Shown here: positions 36,351-47,659 of the stretch, one piece after another
Position numbering within the stretch: the first letter of the stretch is position 1
Layout of the letters: each line of letters starts with the position of its first letter
Assembly: GCA_028023455.1 (NCBI GenBank)
Contig: JAQFVV010006203.1
Coordinates: forward strand, 8,400,821 to 8,464,820
Length of the DNA: 64,000 nucleotides
Direction: 5' to 3'
Source of the DNA: Epiperipatus broadwayi
Taxonomy: Eukaryota > Onychophora > Udeonychophora > Euonychophora > Peripatidae
Notes under the pieces: generated by a model
The model's input: only the letters and a program-made list of their open reading frames with translations
Told to the model about the DNA's origin: nothing
The model's database searches: none
Program-made: the position numbers and the translations under genes

Positions 36351-37019
36351 TTTAAATTATAACAATAGTAAAAAACTAAACAATAATAACAAATCATTTT
36401 CAACTGACTTATGCTGACAAAAGCATATATCACATGGTTTTCAAAGAACTGTCATAGGTCAATATTAGTAGATTGTCTTTTTATTATAGAATGTTTAGCG
36501 TGGTTTATAAAAATTGCCTCTAATTTTTCTCTTAAATTTACCTTCAATTCAAATCCACAATAATATTACATGTAGAAAAGTATCAAAGAAAGAGAAAAAA
36601 TAAAGAGGCCAATTCTTTCACTTTAAAGATTCTATAATAAATAGATAATCTGCTAATATCGATCTACTGACAATTCCTTGCACATCATGTGATATCTGCC
36701 TATTATGTTCATGACTTCAGTTAATAATGATTACAACATAATTTAAAGGACTTCTGAATAATTTCTATATTATTATTTGTTTCTTTTTATTATTATTATA
36801 ATTTAAAAATTATTACATAAAGTATATTATTATGGATAATTTATTATGTATTATATGTGAATCGGGCACATATGAATAAAAATTTACAAGCATGTATTTA
36901 TAATGTATTGTGTGCACATTGTTTATATATAAGGCTTAATGTTTAAAAAAATTCTTATTATATAATTAGGTATTGTGTATATACAGAAATAGTATTATCA
37001 AATTTTAATTAGTATATTT

Positions 37020-37572
37020 CACATTTCTCAAACTGTGAGGTGTACCTCTTTAACGAAGGGGGGCATTGAATAAATGAACAAGACATCAGATATATATTTT
37101 TATTAATTTAAAATAAAAATGAAAGTATTAAAATAAAACATTTCTAGGCCAAGATTTAATGTCTAATATGTGCCTATTTTGAAGTATACAGCCCATTCAG
37201 GTTTACTTTCCTATTGAGATAATCACTCTAAGCTCCTTGTCTATTTGAAGTTTGTTTCTATATTTGGATTTTTTTTTTCATGTGCCATAGTATCCATTAA
37301 CCCGGAACAACTGCTGTAAGGTAGCTGTGCTAACCTCTCGACCACCAATGCTTGACAGGATTTTAAAGTAGCTACAGCAGAAAAAACAATTTCGAAAATT
37401 AAATCACGTATTAATATGGCGCCCGACTGGTCCTTAGGTTTGCCAAATCGAATTTAAATTTTTACGAATTGGGTTGCTCTCACCTATCTTTTAATCTTAT
37501 AATATGCAGGGGTTTCAGAATTATTCAAGGCAAAGGGGAGGGGGGCGGAACACGAAAGATTGAGAATCGCTG
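37020..37572. mobile_element. Non-autonomous hAT element (MITE) with 8-bp target duplication
   Basis: The ends read CACATTTCTCAAACTGTGAG and, on the other strand, CAGCGATTCTCAATCTTTCG: imperfect inverted repeats of hAT type. GTATATTT occurs at 37012-37019 and again at 37573-37580, an exact 8-bp duplication as hAT transposases make. Inside are G-rich segments near both ends and a degraded tRNA-like SINE (37300-37355). No transposase frame. It lies in intron 1 of the chitin-binding gene. Confidence 0.75.
37300..37355 (-). repeat. Degraded tRNA-derived SINE inside the hAT MITE
   Basis: On minus: AAGCATTGGTGGTCGAGAGG, TTAGCACAGCTACCTTAC and CAGTTGTTCCGGGTTAA. It resembles the copy at 39567-39638 and is truncated at its 3' end. 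Confidence 0.55.
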
Positions 37573-37599
37573 GTATATTTCATTATAAAAGTTAAAACT

Positions 37600-39180
37600 T
37601 AGTTTCAAAAACAAAGTATAGAGGTCATTATACACTTTTTTTCTGAATTGTTTCTTTTTTTAAATAATAATAATAATTATCTAGAAAATAATAATAATAA
37701 TTATTATTATTATTATTATTGAAGATAACATTTTAAATATAATCAAAAAATATCTGAATTTAATAATTATATATGATGTAATCATTGGTTTATAAATATG
37801 AAACAACATATGGATTATAAACTTTTTCTCTCCATTTACTAATAAGTATAATATATTGGATAGCAATGATATTGGCTGTTGGCTACAATTTAATACAATC
37901 TGGAAATAGCAAAGGATTTCAAACTGCTTAAGGACAAAACAAAAAATATTATTAAACTCTAAGAATTGGCATATTGATCAATGTTTTGTCAATGAGAAAT
38001 GGCTAAAGTATTATATAATTTATAGATAGCATGTTGAATAGTTAATATCAAATTAAATTTGTTATATTATTCACAGTTCCATTAATTATTTTATATAGAA
38101 CATGAACTCACCTAACTTAGGTGGCACTTTGAAGAGTTGATATCTCTTGGGTTAGTTATATTATTTCCAGTGGGATTAATTTATTATATATATAATATTT
38201 ATAATATTGTGGAAGGAAACCAGCCTTCACACATGTGCTATGGAATTGACATCCATTCTCCTGCTAATAAACTTTAAATAAATCAACTTTAATTGACGGT
38301 GCCTAAATTAAAACTGAACGTATTATAATTCTGATTTTTAAATTGACAGATTACTTGCCTAATTTCAGTTTATAAATCACAGGGTAAAGAAAGTTTCTCA
38401 TTTTTAACAACCAAGACAATCTTATTAATTTGAATATATATATAATATTGTGGTAGCTGCATAGAATTGACATGCACTCTCCTGCCAGTAAAATTTTAAT
38501 TAGGGTTTATTCTTTAAATAAGCCCAATATTAGCACTAAAATAGAAGACTTTAGTTAAACTAGAGGTTAATCATTATTGGATAATCTTTAGACTAATGAA
38601 TGATTAATAAAAATACTAATATGACCTTAGTTGATATTTTTCCAAATACTTGATTCAAACTTTGTGATATAGGTAGCGCTATTGGAGGTTGAAAATTTGT
38701 TTGAGTTCATGTTTTTTTTATATGACATTTCAGTATAGAGTTATGCACTGGATAATATATATAAATGTGACAAATATCTCACGTTAAAATTTATTATATT
38801 TTCAGGTTAGGTATTGAATGACAAGGATTTTTGAGTAGCCTGAAAATCTTCCAACTTAATTTCTAAGGATTTTATTCTTCTGATGGTATTACTGATTGGT
38901 TGTTTATGCTCATTGTTTCAAATAATAGAATATCTAATAATGGCAATTTCATTACAATGTGTAAACATCAGAAAAAATCTGCTGTACTAATATTCAAAAA
39001 TTATGTTTTAGAAAAAAAAAGACAAGTTAACTTTGTCTTTAAATTTCTATAATAAATTATTTCTAAAAACTATTTTACTTATTATATATATAACTTTTTT
39101 TTTCACATAAAATAACAACAATAAATCAATACTTAATAGAGAAATAGATGGCTATTAAGTATACGAGGACTATAGAATTT
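37600..39180. other. No gene recognised (intron 1, near exon 1)
   Basis: AT-rich with an AAT/ATT microsatellite at 37663-37722. Two related segments near 38205-38290 and 38440-38510 share ATTGACATGCACTCTCCTGC-like sequence. Nothing coding. Confidence 0.5.
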
Positions 39181-39201
39181 ATTACAAAGTTAAAAACTTA
39201 C

Positions 39202-39280
39202 CAATATCCTGCTGAGCAAAGGATACTGTACTTGTAAAAAATACCACTAAATAAATACAGTGTTTTTTTAATGAAAACAT
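39202..39280 (-). CDS. Chitin-binding protein gene, exon 1: start codon and signal peptide
   Basis: The ATG at 39280 opens 26 codons: a short basic start (FSLKKH), a hydrophobic core (CIYLVVFFTSTVSFA) and a likely signal-peptidase site at ALA-like SFA/QQ. The exon ends with one extra base, G, before a strong GTAAGT donor at 39201. That phase matches the acceptor of the next exon, where the split codon becomes Asp. There are stop codons in frame upstream and no longer alternative start, so this ATG is the natural choice. The product is therefore predicted to enter the secretory pathway. The transcription start and 5' UTR were not identified; upstream DNA is AT-rich, with a poly-A run. Confidence 0.85.
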
Positions 39281-39566
39281 GATAGTGATTATGATTGTTT
39301 AAAAAAATATATATATTTTATTATACATAATTTTAGATACGATCGGTGACTTATGAACTAGAATTCCAAATTTAGTTTAAATGATAACTTTCATTTAAAA
39401 ATTCGAATTATCTTGTCTACTATGATATTTATCAGCATTTATTATATTTAAGTTATCTTTTTATTTTATCATAAAGATATTTTCTTTTGAAATGTCATGT
39501 TTGATAATTTAAAACAATCAATTATATAAATAGTTAAAAAAAATTTTTTTTTTATTATATGACAAA

Positions 39567-39638
39567 GCGTCGGCCGGGAAGCGAACCCCGGGACAACTGC
39601 TCGTAAGACAGCTGTGCTAACCACTCGGCCACCAACCT
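39567..39638 (-). repeat. tRNA-derived SINE, full tRNA-like unit
   Basis: Minus strand: GGTTGGTGGCCGAGTGGTTA, anticodon loop CTTACGA, arm CCGGGGTTCGCTTCCCGG. 290 bp upstream of the start codon of the chitin-binding gene, so within or near its promoter. Confidence 0.68.
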
Positions 39639-39903
39639 TTGACATAAATAGTTAAATATATTTGATTTCAAAAATAATAAAATAATTTAAAATACTTCCT
39701 ACAAACTGATAATTTAAAGGTTTATTGAAGCAATGGCAAATTACATTGAGTACGATTAAGTTTTAAACTTATACACCAGTAGCCTGGTATCCTGTTATCT
39801 ATCTTGTTGAATTTGCTTCCGAATGTAACTATTAAATGTTTGTCTTATAGTCTAAATTATTAAAAGAGAAAAATTAAAATTATTGCAAATATTTTTTTTA
39901 TGT

Positions 39904-39972
39904 GATGACCGGAAAGCGAATCCGGGCCAGCTGCTCGGAAGGCAGCTACGCTAACCACTAGGCCACCATCGC
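39904..39972 (-). repeat. tRNA-Gly-derived SINE
   Basis: Minus strand: GCGATGGTGGCCTAGTGGTT, anticodon loop CTTCCGA (TCC), TCCGGATTCGCTTTCC. It and the half unit at 39993-40034 lie only 20 bp apart, in opposite orientation. Confidence 0.68.
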
Positions 39973-39992
39973 TTGACAAATATTAACCTTGC

Positions 39993-40034
39993 ACTAGCAG
40001 GCAGTTGCCCGGGTTGCGGGTTCGCGTCCCGGCC
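39993..40034 (+). repeat. tRNA-like SINE, 3' half
   Basis: TAGCAGGCAGTTGCCCGGGT, then GGGTTCGCGTCCCGGCCA: anticodon-stem end and T-arm only. Confidence 0.5.
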
Positions 40035-40640
40035 ATTGTTGCTATGCCACTTAATAAAAAAAATAAAAAAAGTAACAAACGTGCAGAATAACAAAGCACG
40101 CAAAAAAAGTTAAATGAATATATAAATAATAAGAATATCAAATATTTTAAAAGTTATATATATATATATATATATAAGTTTATGTATAAAGGAAACAATA
40201 ATAGCTCTCTATTCTACTGCTATTTACTGCAAACTTGAATAATTAGTGACTACTAGATTTATTGCATTTAATGCCTAGTCCTATACTGGTTTTTGATTTT
40301 ACCTTTATCAATGAGGTCTTGGAATTTAAACCTAGAACTAATGCAATTATGCTTCTGGCAACCATCTTTAACTTGTTTTTTCCCTATAAAGCTAAAATTT
40401 TGAAATTCAAAAAAACATTAATGTTTTTAACCCAAATCAAACTACATGTATAGTTATACACAGATCTAACTCCAGGAACAATATATATTTTGAAATATTT
40501 GAATACAAGTATATTTATATATTTGGAGTTTATATAAAATTATAAGGGATTTGAACATAGATTTTCAAGTTCCTTTCAGCTATCCGTTCTATCTGCTCTA
40601 TCTCATACTATCGATACACATGGCCACATACAAGTGAAAA

Positions 40641-40703
40641 AGATAAATGATTTCCAATATATGTATTTCATGCTGAACCAGCACTCATCAATTGGTCCAA
40701 ATC
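40641..40703 (-). ncRNA. Hammerhead ribozyme copy (family B), core C mutated
   Basis: Stem I CCAA/TTGG, TTGATGA (40691-40685; consensus CTGATGA), stem II TGCT/AGCA, GAAA, TACATATA. The C-to-T change at the first core base should abolish fast cleavage. Confidence 0.5.
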
Positions 40704-41201
40704 ATCTCCCACACACACATATAATCAGTGCTCACTTTATATTAAGATAGCAAATCTTCAAACTCTAAGAAATAGTCTTCAATCTACTCCACTCTCCAAC
40801 TCTTCAATTATCCATACCATTGAAAATATGATGATGGAATACCCAAATTCCTTGTTGATATCAATTCATTGTCACGCCATGTTGACTTTAAGTCACTCTG
40901 ATCCTCATGTATAGGACTTTCTCCATTTAAATATTCAAAAGAGAGATGGGCAGAATAGATTCTTCTTCCGCATATTTAAATAGACAAGATCCTATATGTG
41001 AGAGGTCAAAGTGACTTAAAAGTAAATGTGAGCATGACAATATTATTGTCCTCAACAAGGGGTTTGGCTATTCCATCATCCGATTTTCAATGGTATGAAT
41101 AGCTGAAGAGTTGGAAGGTGTAATAGATTGAAGACTATTAAAGTTTGAAGATTTGCTATCTTAATATAAACCAAGTGCTGATAACATATGCGTGTGTGAG
41201 A

Positions 41202-41272
41202 TAATGATTTGGATCAATTGATGAATGCTGGTTCAGCATGAAATACATATATTGAAAGTCATTTATCTTTTT
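41202..41272 (+). ncRNA. Hammerhead ribozyme copy (family B), core C mutated
   Basis: TTGATGA (41218-41224), stem II ATGCT/AGCAT with five pairs, GAAA, TACATATA, TTG. Same C-to-T core change as in the opposite arm, so the two arms share one mutated ancestor. Confidence 0.5.
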
Positions 41273-41379
41273 CACATGTGTGTAATCATGTGTATTGGTT
41301 GTATGAGATAGAGTGGATAGCTTGAACTGAAAGCCTGTGTTTAAATCCCTTATAATTAAATATATATTTTGGTAAACGA

Positions 41380-44300
41380 CAATTCTTTTTAAACTGTGGA
41401 TAGCTCCTTTTCAACCAAGAATGTTAATAGTAACACAGAAATTATTAATTTTTAGCTTAATAATACAGTATATTAGAACCATAACAGCTTTTTATGTTTA
41501 AAGTAGTTATAACTGTATTGATTCCAGCTTTGGGTAGCAAGTTCTTAACAATGGAGACAGCAGCCATCCAAAGACATGGATTAAAACGTATTACTATCTG
41601 CCACTATATAATAGATACCGATAGAGTGGAGCAAACTTTGTTTCTAATATACTGCAGTAAAACAAAGAATCAAATGGTGTATTAAAATAAAATATAAAGA
41701 TGAATTAATGGTTACGGGAACTACTTCACAATGCAAATTTAGGAAATTAAATCCTATTTAAAAAAATAAATACGTTTTATAAAAAAAATAGTGCTTTCTG
41801 TAGAGAATTTGAACTGTTAGCAGTTCATTACATAAAATAAAAGTTGACATGCACGTGACTTTCGTATATGTTAAATTCTCACCGAAAGTAGATTGAGTTA
41901 ACTAGGTAGTAGAATACTATAACAAAACTATAAGTCTTGTTCATCATCAGTAGTAGTATATCATTTTTTGCTACTTTATTATTTATTCTAGCATTTCAAT
42001 TTTATAGGCACATCGTAAGTTCAACAATTTTAAATTTATTAAATAAAGACAATTTTACTTTTATTATAAACGCTCATAATCTAATCTGATATTAAACTTC
42101 TTTAATTATAAATAAATAAATCAATATAATAAATACATATTTCTTTTCTAAATTTACTCACTTTGCAATCTGAAACTTAAAAAAGAAATATCCTCAACTA
42201 CTTTATTTCATATTTATTTAGCTTGAGTTCAAGCAGTTAAAGAACGTGAAGTGACACATACAAATCTCCAGATCTTGATCTTCATCAATAAAAAACAAAC
42301 CATTTTTAAACACCACCATTTATGCACTAATTTATGTATCTGAATGTGTTACTACCTTCGTGTATGCAATAATTACTTAAACTTACAATAGATGACATTG
42401 GAGTAGAATAAATACTGCACATTACTGTTCCTAATGCATATGTTGAAAATAAATTGAAATAAACAAACAGTTTAAACTTTGTGGCTAATTGTTCTAAAGT
42501 GCAAAATATAAAATGTAACAGCTATTTAATCTGATCTGACAATTAATTCTTTTCTAATATAAATTTTTCAACCTAAGATTACTTTTCTATAGAAAAAAAT
42601 TTACAATAGATGTATCGATTGTGTTTTTAAAGATTTCTGATATATCATCATTATTCAACTTTTGTAAATTCTTTGATGAAATTAAAAACCAGACCAGTTA
42701 TTAAGAACCAAACCAATTATTCTATTTTTTTATTATTTTCTAAAGATATATTATTATCTAAAATCCGAATTTTTTTTTCTGTTTATTGATAAAATCTCTA
42801 CATCTTTGATTCCACGAAAATTGATTACTTTGAAAAAATATTATTTTCAATTATATATGAAGGTTTTGTTTTGCATAAAATCTTCTAAAATTTAGAAACT
42901 GCCAAAGACTGAGTCCTCTTAAGTCCTGCATTACATTCACCAAAATCTAGGAATATTTGAATTTGATTGTATCTTAATAAGTTATATTTTTATTTCTTAG
43001 AAAGCTTGTGGTCTTATTAATAATTTAATCTCACCAACATTCCTTTACTTGAATATTATTGGTTATATCATCAGATTTCAGATTTTTCGATGTGCCCCTC
43101 AATTTGAAACATAGTTATAATATCAAATCACTTCTATGACTTTTTCTTTTATCTTTCTGACTGTCTTATCAATTCTCTGTTTTCATTCATACTTCTCTCA
43201 TCTTTCTCTCTAATTACCAATTATCCATCTGTCCACTATTTGATTCATTCTTTTGACTTCTTCTCATACTATATCCTGCACTAATATACATCATTTATTT
43301 TTCTCTTCTACTTTTTTTATCCTCCATCACTGTATGGATTGTATTATGGATAACTTCCTGAATATTCTGGTTCCTTTTTCGATAGCTTCTTCTCTTTTTT
43401 CATAAACTTCTCCATATTTATCAGCATTTTTTGATTTTTTTCTTTTATTTATTGATTGCTTTCTTCTATTTTCCTTAATAACCTTTTTTCTGTTGTATTG
43501 TGAATTGTCTTTTCTTTGTTAATTTTTTTTTATTTTTCTTAGCATCATCAGACATATCTGGGATGACATGGTCATCTTCTCTATTCTCTGATCTATTTCA
43601 GTTGGGTGTTGATGTTTTCCTTGATCTATTTCTTGGATTTTTCTTAATTTTGCTCTTGATAGTATATAAAGTTTGTATTCAATTACTTTAAAACTTATAC
43701 AGAAAGAGTAAACATTTAAAATAAAAATATTTCATAAAATAAGCTTCACATCACCTCTCCCCTTCGAAGCACTCCTTTACTGCTATCTATTATCCTGAGT
43801 GCCTATTTTTAAACCCGACTGCCTCAACACCTGCTTTTATTTGGCTAGTTTAATTTATTTCTCTTTATTTCCCATTTCCATCTTATTCATGCAAGTGTGA
43901 TCAATTTCATCTAACTTTTTTTCATCAATATACATACGTGTTTAAAATTAAGTTTATATATAATACTATTTATTCAACATTTTTTCCAGCGATCCAACTG
44001 GTCTTTAACAATTAAAAAGAATGAATAGTAAATTGCAATCCAGAATTCAATCACTGGGCAATAAGTACACAATGCAGCATTCACAAACCAGGAAGTTCAC
44101 TTCAGTTTGAGTCCTATAGGTTACTTAAATAAAATTTCTGCATTCTGAAATCTTACTCATGAAGATTTCTGGGATTTGAAGGTTGATTCTAAAAAATATG
44201 CAAATCTTGGGATTCATTGAAAGTTAAGTCTTGCTCCTTTGAGTTTTAGAAGTTGGTGAATATGAAAATTTGCAATTATTTATAGTTTGAGATGGAATTT

Positions 44301-44870
44301 TTCGTTTTAATTGATGAAAATCAAAGCAAAAATTTAATCCTTTTAAATTCTGGATTTTTGTGCTGATGGTTGCTTATCTTTCATATTTAAAGACAGATTT
44401 ACAGAATGTACTTAATGTTCTTAATACAACATAAAAATACTTTAATGTTCTTAATGCAACATAAAAAGACTTTAATTTAATTATTAATATTCAAAAAACT
44501 TAAGATCTTTGTCAGTCTTTTAGTTTGGTTAGTTATTGGCATGAAAATATAAAACAATTTAAATATTTTTATAGCTTTTTAAAGTAGTAATATGGCCTTA
44601 GATGTTAAGTGCAGTACCATTTCCTATGTGCTCCTACTGTGTTTAATAAGTTAAAAGATAGGGCATGATATTCCAAGGAAATAGCTACTGCAAGTAAATT
44701 AGCTATATAAAGAGCTATTATTTCACCTATTAATTGTCTAGAAGTAAAACTTGGACAATTTAGTACAACAACGTAAAAGGCATTAAAAAGTTTTATTTAA
44801 ACATTCTTCATAAAATTTTAAAAGTAAAACAGTAAGATAATAAAAATGATCAAAATATTTTTCAACTTTC
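41380..44870. other. No gene recognised
   Basis: AT-rich DNA upstream of the chitin-binding gene. A 63-codon plus frame at 41494-41685 and a purine-rich minus strand at 43140-43690 (possible old LINE fragment) are the only oddities. A 34-bp tandem duplication lies at 44411-44471. Confidence 0.45.
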
Positions 44871-44884
44871 TGAACATGGTTTTA

Positions 44885-45705
44885 TAGTATTCATCATTTA
44901 TAATTTATCTTTAAAGCGCATGTGCATTGGCTTAAACGCTAATATCACTATTACAATATTCATCATTTATATAAATCAGCATTTATTTTTTATAGCGTCT
45001 GTATATAATTGTAATCACATTCATATCGGCTTTTTTCCAAACCAAATTGTGCAAACGCTTTTTTGCGAGTGTTAAATAATAAATGAATAACCTCTGACCC
45101 ATACAAGATATAGAATTTATGCAGCAATAAAAGGAATCCTCTTATTACTACGACTCAAATATTTATATATGAGCAAATCTGAAGTACTGGTACAGAAGGT
45201 GTCTCATATATAAATATTTGAGTCGTAGTAATAAGAGGATTCCTTTTATTGCTGCATAAATTCTATATCTTGTATGGGTCAGAGGTTATTCATTTATTAT
45301 TTAACACTCGCAAAAAAGCGTTTGCACAATTTGGTTTGGAAAAAAACCGATATGAATGTGATTACAATTGTATACAGACGCTATAAAAAATAAATGCTGA
45401 TTTATATATATGATTAATTTCAGTTGGAATGACGTTCAGTAAATTCTAGTAAATTTCATCGGCGTCATTCATTCATAAGTTATATATAGTAATTCAAAGT
45501 GACTGTTCTATAGTCACACCTTCTGTACCAGTACTTCAGATTTGCTCATATATAAATATTTGAGTCGTAGTAATAAGAGGATTCCTTTTATTGCTGCATA
45601 AATTCTATATCTTGTATGGGTCAGAGGTTATTCATTTATTATTTAACACTCGCAAAAAAGCGTTTGCACAATTTGGTTTGGAAAAAAGCCGATATGAATG
45701 TGAAT
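44885..45705. repeat. Nested foldback cluster: one unit in three copies
   Basis: A unit of about 200 bp (GAGTCGTAGTAATAAGAGG ... GCCGATATGAATGTG) occurs on minus at about 44990-45195, on plus at 45210-45400 and again on plus at 45540-45703. The first two form a long palindrome. 44885-44956 is the end of the MITE family at 46432-46812. AATATTCATCATT occurs at both 44957 and 45704, possibly a target duplication. Confidence 0.75.
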
Positions 45706-46431
45706 ATTCATCATTGTAAAATTTCATCTTTCATGATAAACCAAGCATGGATTTCATGGGGGGGGGGCAGTTTCATTTCAATACAAAGATTGATTAAAGA
45801 GATTCCAACGAAATACAATGTGGATTGTTTTTTGGGATAAGATATAGCCAGAGATAGAATAGAGGAGACTACAAAATCTAGTAAGCACATACACATTCAA
45901 TTTATTTAGCTATAACATAACCTATTGCATTCAGCAAATGTTTCTACTTAAGTTTTTTACTATGATAGCGAATATTAACAATGACATTTGCAAGATTTAA
46001 CAGCAATTTTATGGAAATATTATTACAGGCTGATTAAATTCGCCCTTAAGTACTGTTTACAAGTTAATAATCTCAAAGCATTTCTTTTACTATTCTTTTA
46101 AATTTCTAATACGTAATTTACAAATAAAATGAATACTTCAAAATTCTACTTTATGAATATTACTTAAGATCAAATTTAATTACCCAGTAATAACATTAGC
46201 AAGAATTTGATATGATATCTTGTTAATGCCATCATTCAAACTTGCTATCTTAATAAAAATTCAAGAAGCAATTAGAAGTGATCTCCACTTTTTCCGCTAA
46301 AATCAGTATGAATGATGACGTAATATGAGATCGTAAGTTAATTTAATATAGGTTGCATTAGGAAATCTTTTATTAATTCTTAAAATTATTATATATTAAC
46401 TAATGCTGCCATTTAATATATACATATATTA

Positions 46432-46812
46432 TAATAGTGATATTAGCGATTAAGCCAATGCACATGCGTTTTAAAGATAAATTATAAATGAATACTCTCA
46501 CTTTTCCAGACATAAGATATAGTCTTTTTGAAAAGATGGAATGAATCACCCATCCTTTCGATCCAAACATTTATGTATGGGAAAATCTTAAGCGTATGGA
46601 AATGAGAGCGTGAAAATATTAAGCAATCACTTTAAATTACATTTATTATGCTTGAAGGAATGAGTTTACAAAATCTTTACAATTTACAGATGGATGGATT
46701 CATTCCATATTTTCTAAAAAACTATATCTTGTGTCTGGGAAAGTGAGAGTATTCATTTATAATTTATCTTTAAAGCGCATGTGCATTGGCTTAATCGCTA
46801 ATATCACTATTA
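46432..46812. mobile_element. Foldback MITE with long terminal inverted repeats, TA ends
   Basis: 381 bp starting TAATAGTGATATTAGCGATT and ending with its reverse complement; the arms match over more than 100 bp, continuing through CAATGCACATGCG and CTCTCACTTTCCAGAC. TA at both edges fits a mariner/Tc1-type target. No coding frame. A related element lies at 61020-61300. Confidence 0.8.
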
Positions 46813-46830
46813 CTGTATAAAAACATAGAG

Positions 46831-47075
46831 TTATATAAAATAATAAATCTGCTCTTCATCAATCTCTGTGAATGCGAGTTGAATGTAATCTTTTAAATCA
46901 TTTATTGTTTTGGGTTTCTTCTCATAAACGTTGTTCTTAACATCACCCCAAAAAAAAAAATCCATAGGTGTCAGGTCAGATGAACGTGGTGGACATTCGA
47001 TGCTGCCCCTTCTTCTGAACCAATGCTGTGGAAAAACTTGGTTAAGGTAGTCTCTTACTGTAGACGCTTAATGTG
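46831..47075 (-). pseudogene. Tc1/mariner-superfamily transposase, C-terminal fragment
   Basis: Minus frame: ASTVRDYLNQVFPQHWFRRR, then IECPPRSSDLTPMDFFFWGD and VKNNVYEKKPKTINDLKDYI to a stop at 46831. PPRSxDLTPxDFFLWG is the signature of the last catalytic region in this DDE/D group. The first two catalytic Asp residues and the DNA-binding part are missing, and a stop lies just before the fragment. It is 19 bp from the foldback MITE, so the two may be parts of one former element. Confidence 0.75.
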
Positions 47076-47439
47076 GTAAAAAGTTAACATTACATAATAA
47101 AATAAATTACAATAAGCAAGAAAAAAGCTGTTTATGTAAGTTAGATTTATACTCTGAGAAATGTTTTATATTGGAATTACTAAGCAAGTAACTTCAACCA
47201 TATAAAAGATAGTTTAATAACTGTAAACCTACTTTTGGGCCACCCTGTATATATATTGTAAAATTATATTCTTATCTCAATGAATCTTTCACTTTTCCCA
47301 TTCCTATAACAACTATCCATGAGTCCAGATGTCAAACTAACCTCCCATACTATAAATACGATAGAAATATAAAAATATATTTTTTTTCAAGTAATCCATA
47401 TAACACATGTTAAAATTTAATTTCATATATACATTATTA

Positions 47440-47471
47440 TTATCATCATCATCATCATCATCATCATCATC
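47440..47471. repeat. (ATT)/(ATC) microsatellite
   Basis: Direct reading of the sequence. Confidence 0.95.
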
Positions 47472-47659
47472 TTTCGAAGGACTTTATTTAATAACTTAAC
47501 ATTATTCTTGAAACTGGCAGAGGTACAAAAGCTCATATATATACAGTAAATTGTTTTAAATTCTGATCAAAGTTCAAAAGTTCACTATCATATAATGTTT
47601 TTTCCTTTATCACAAGTGGTATCTTTTTCATTTGACATTTCTAAATCTTTTGTGATTTT

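Larger units (their letters stand above)
2643..39280 (-). other. Host gene locus: secreted multi-domain chitin-binding (peritrophin-A/CBM14) protein, 3' end outside window
   Basis: Six minus-strand exons share one splicing logic: every intron interrupts the reading frame after the first base of a codon (phase 1), with GT donors and AG acceptors. Together they encode about 358 residues: a signal peptide followed by five cysteine-rich modules. Exons 2-5 each hold one CBM14 domain with six main cysteines and the aromatic-rich centre (YYNC, YYDC or YWEC) typical of peritrophins. Known CBM14 proteins are secreted and bind chitin in cuticle, peritrophic matrix or other extracellular coats; that role is inferred here. 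Introns are 5609, 4134, 6414, 19323 and 83 bp. Symmetric phase-1 exons fit growth by exon duplication or shuffling. The sixth exon ends at a donor site, so at least one further exon lies left of the window. I cannot exclude a missed exon inside the 19-kb intron. No orthologue name can be given. Confidence 0.85.
40480..41365. repeat. Family B inverted repeat, arms of about 400-440 bp
   Basis: The left arm (40480-40925) and right arm (40975-41365) mirror one another: CATGCTGAACCAGCACTCAT against ATGAATGCTGGTTCAGCATG, and GGACTTTCTCCATTTAAATA against the corresponding stretch across a short centre. Each arm contains one hammerhead copy, pointing outward. Confidence 0.88.

Noticed and set aside
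45165-45205. CTGAAGTACTGGTACAGAAG as a hammerhead core
   Set aside because: The last core A is T and GAAA is absent; it is only a short GTAC hairpin.
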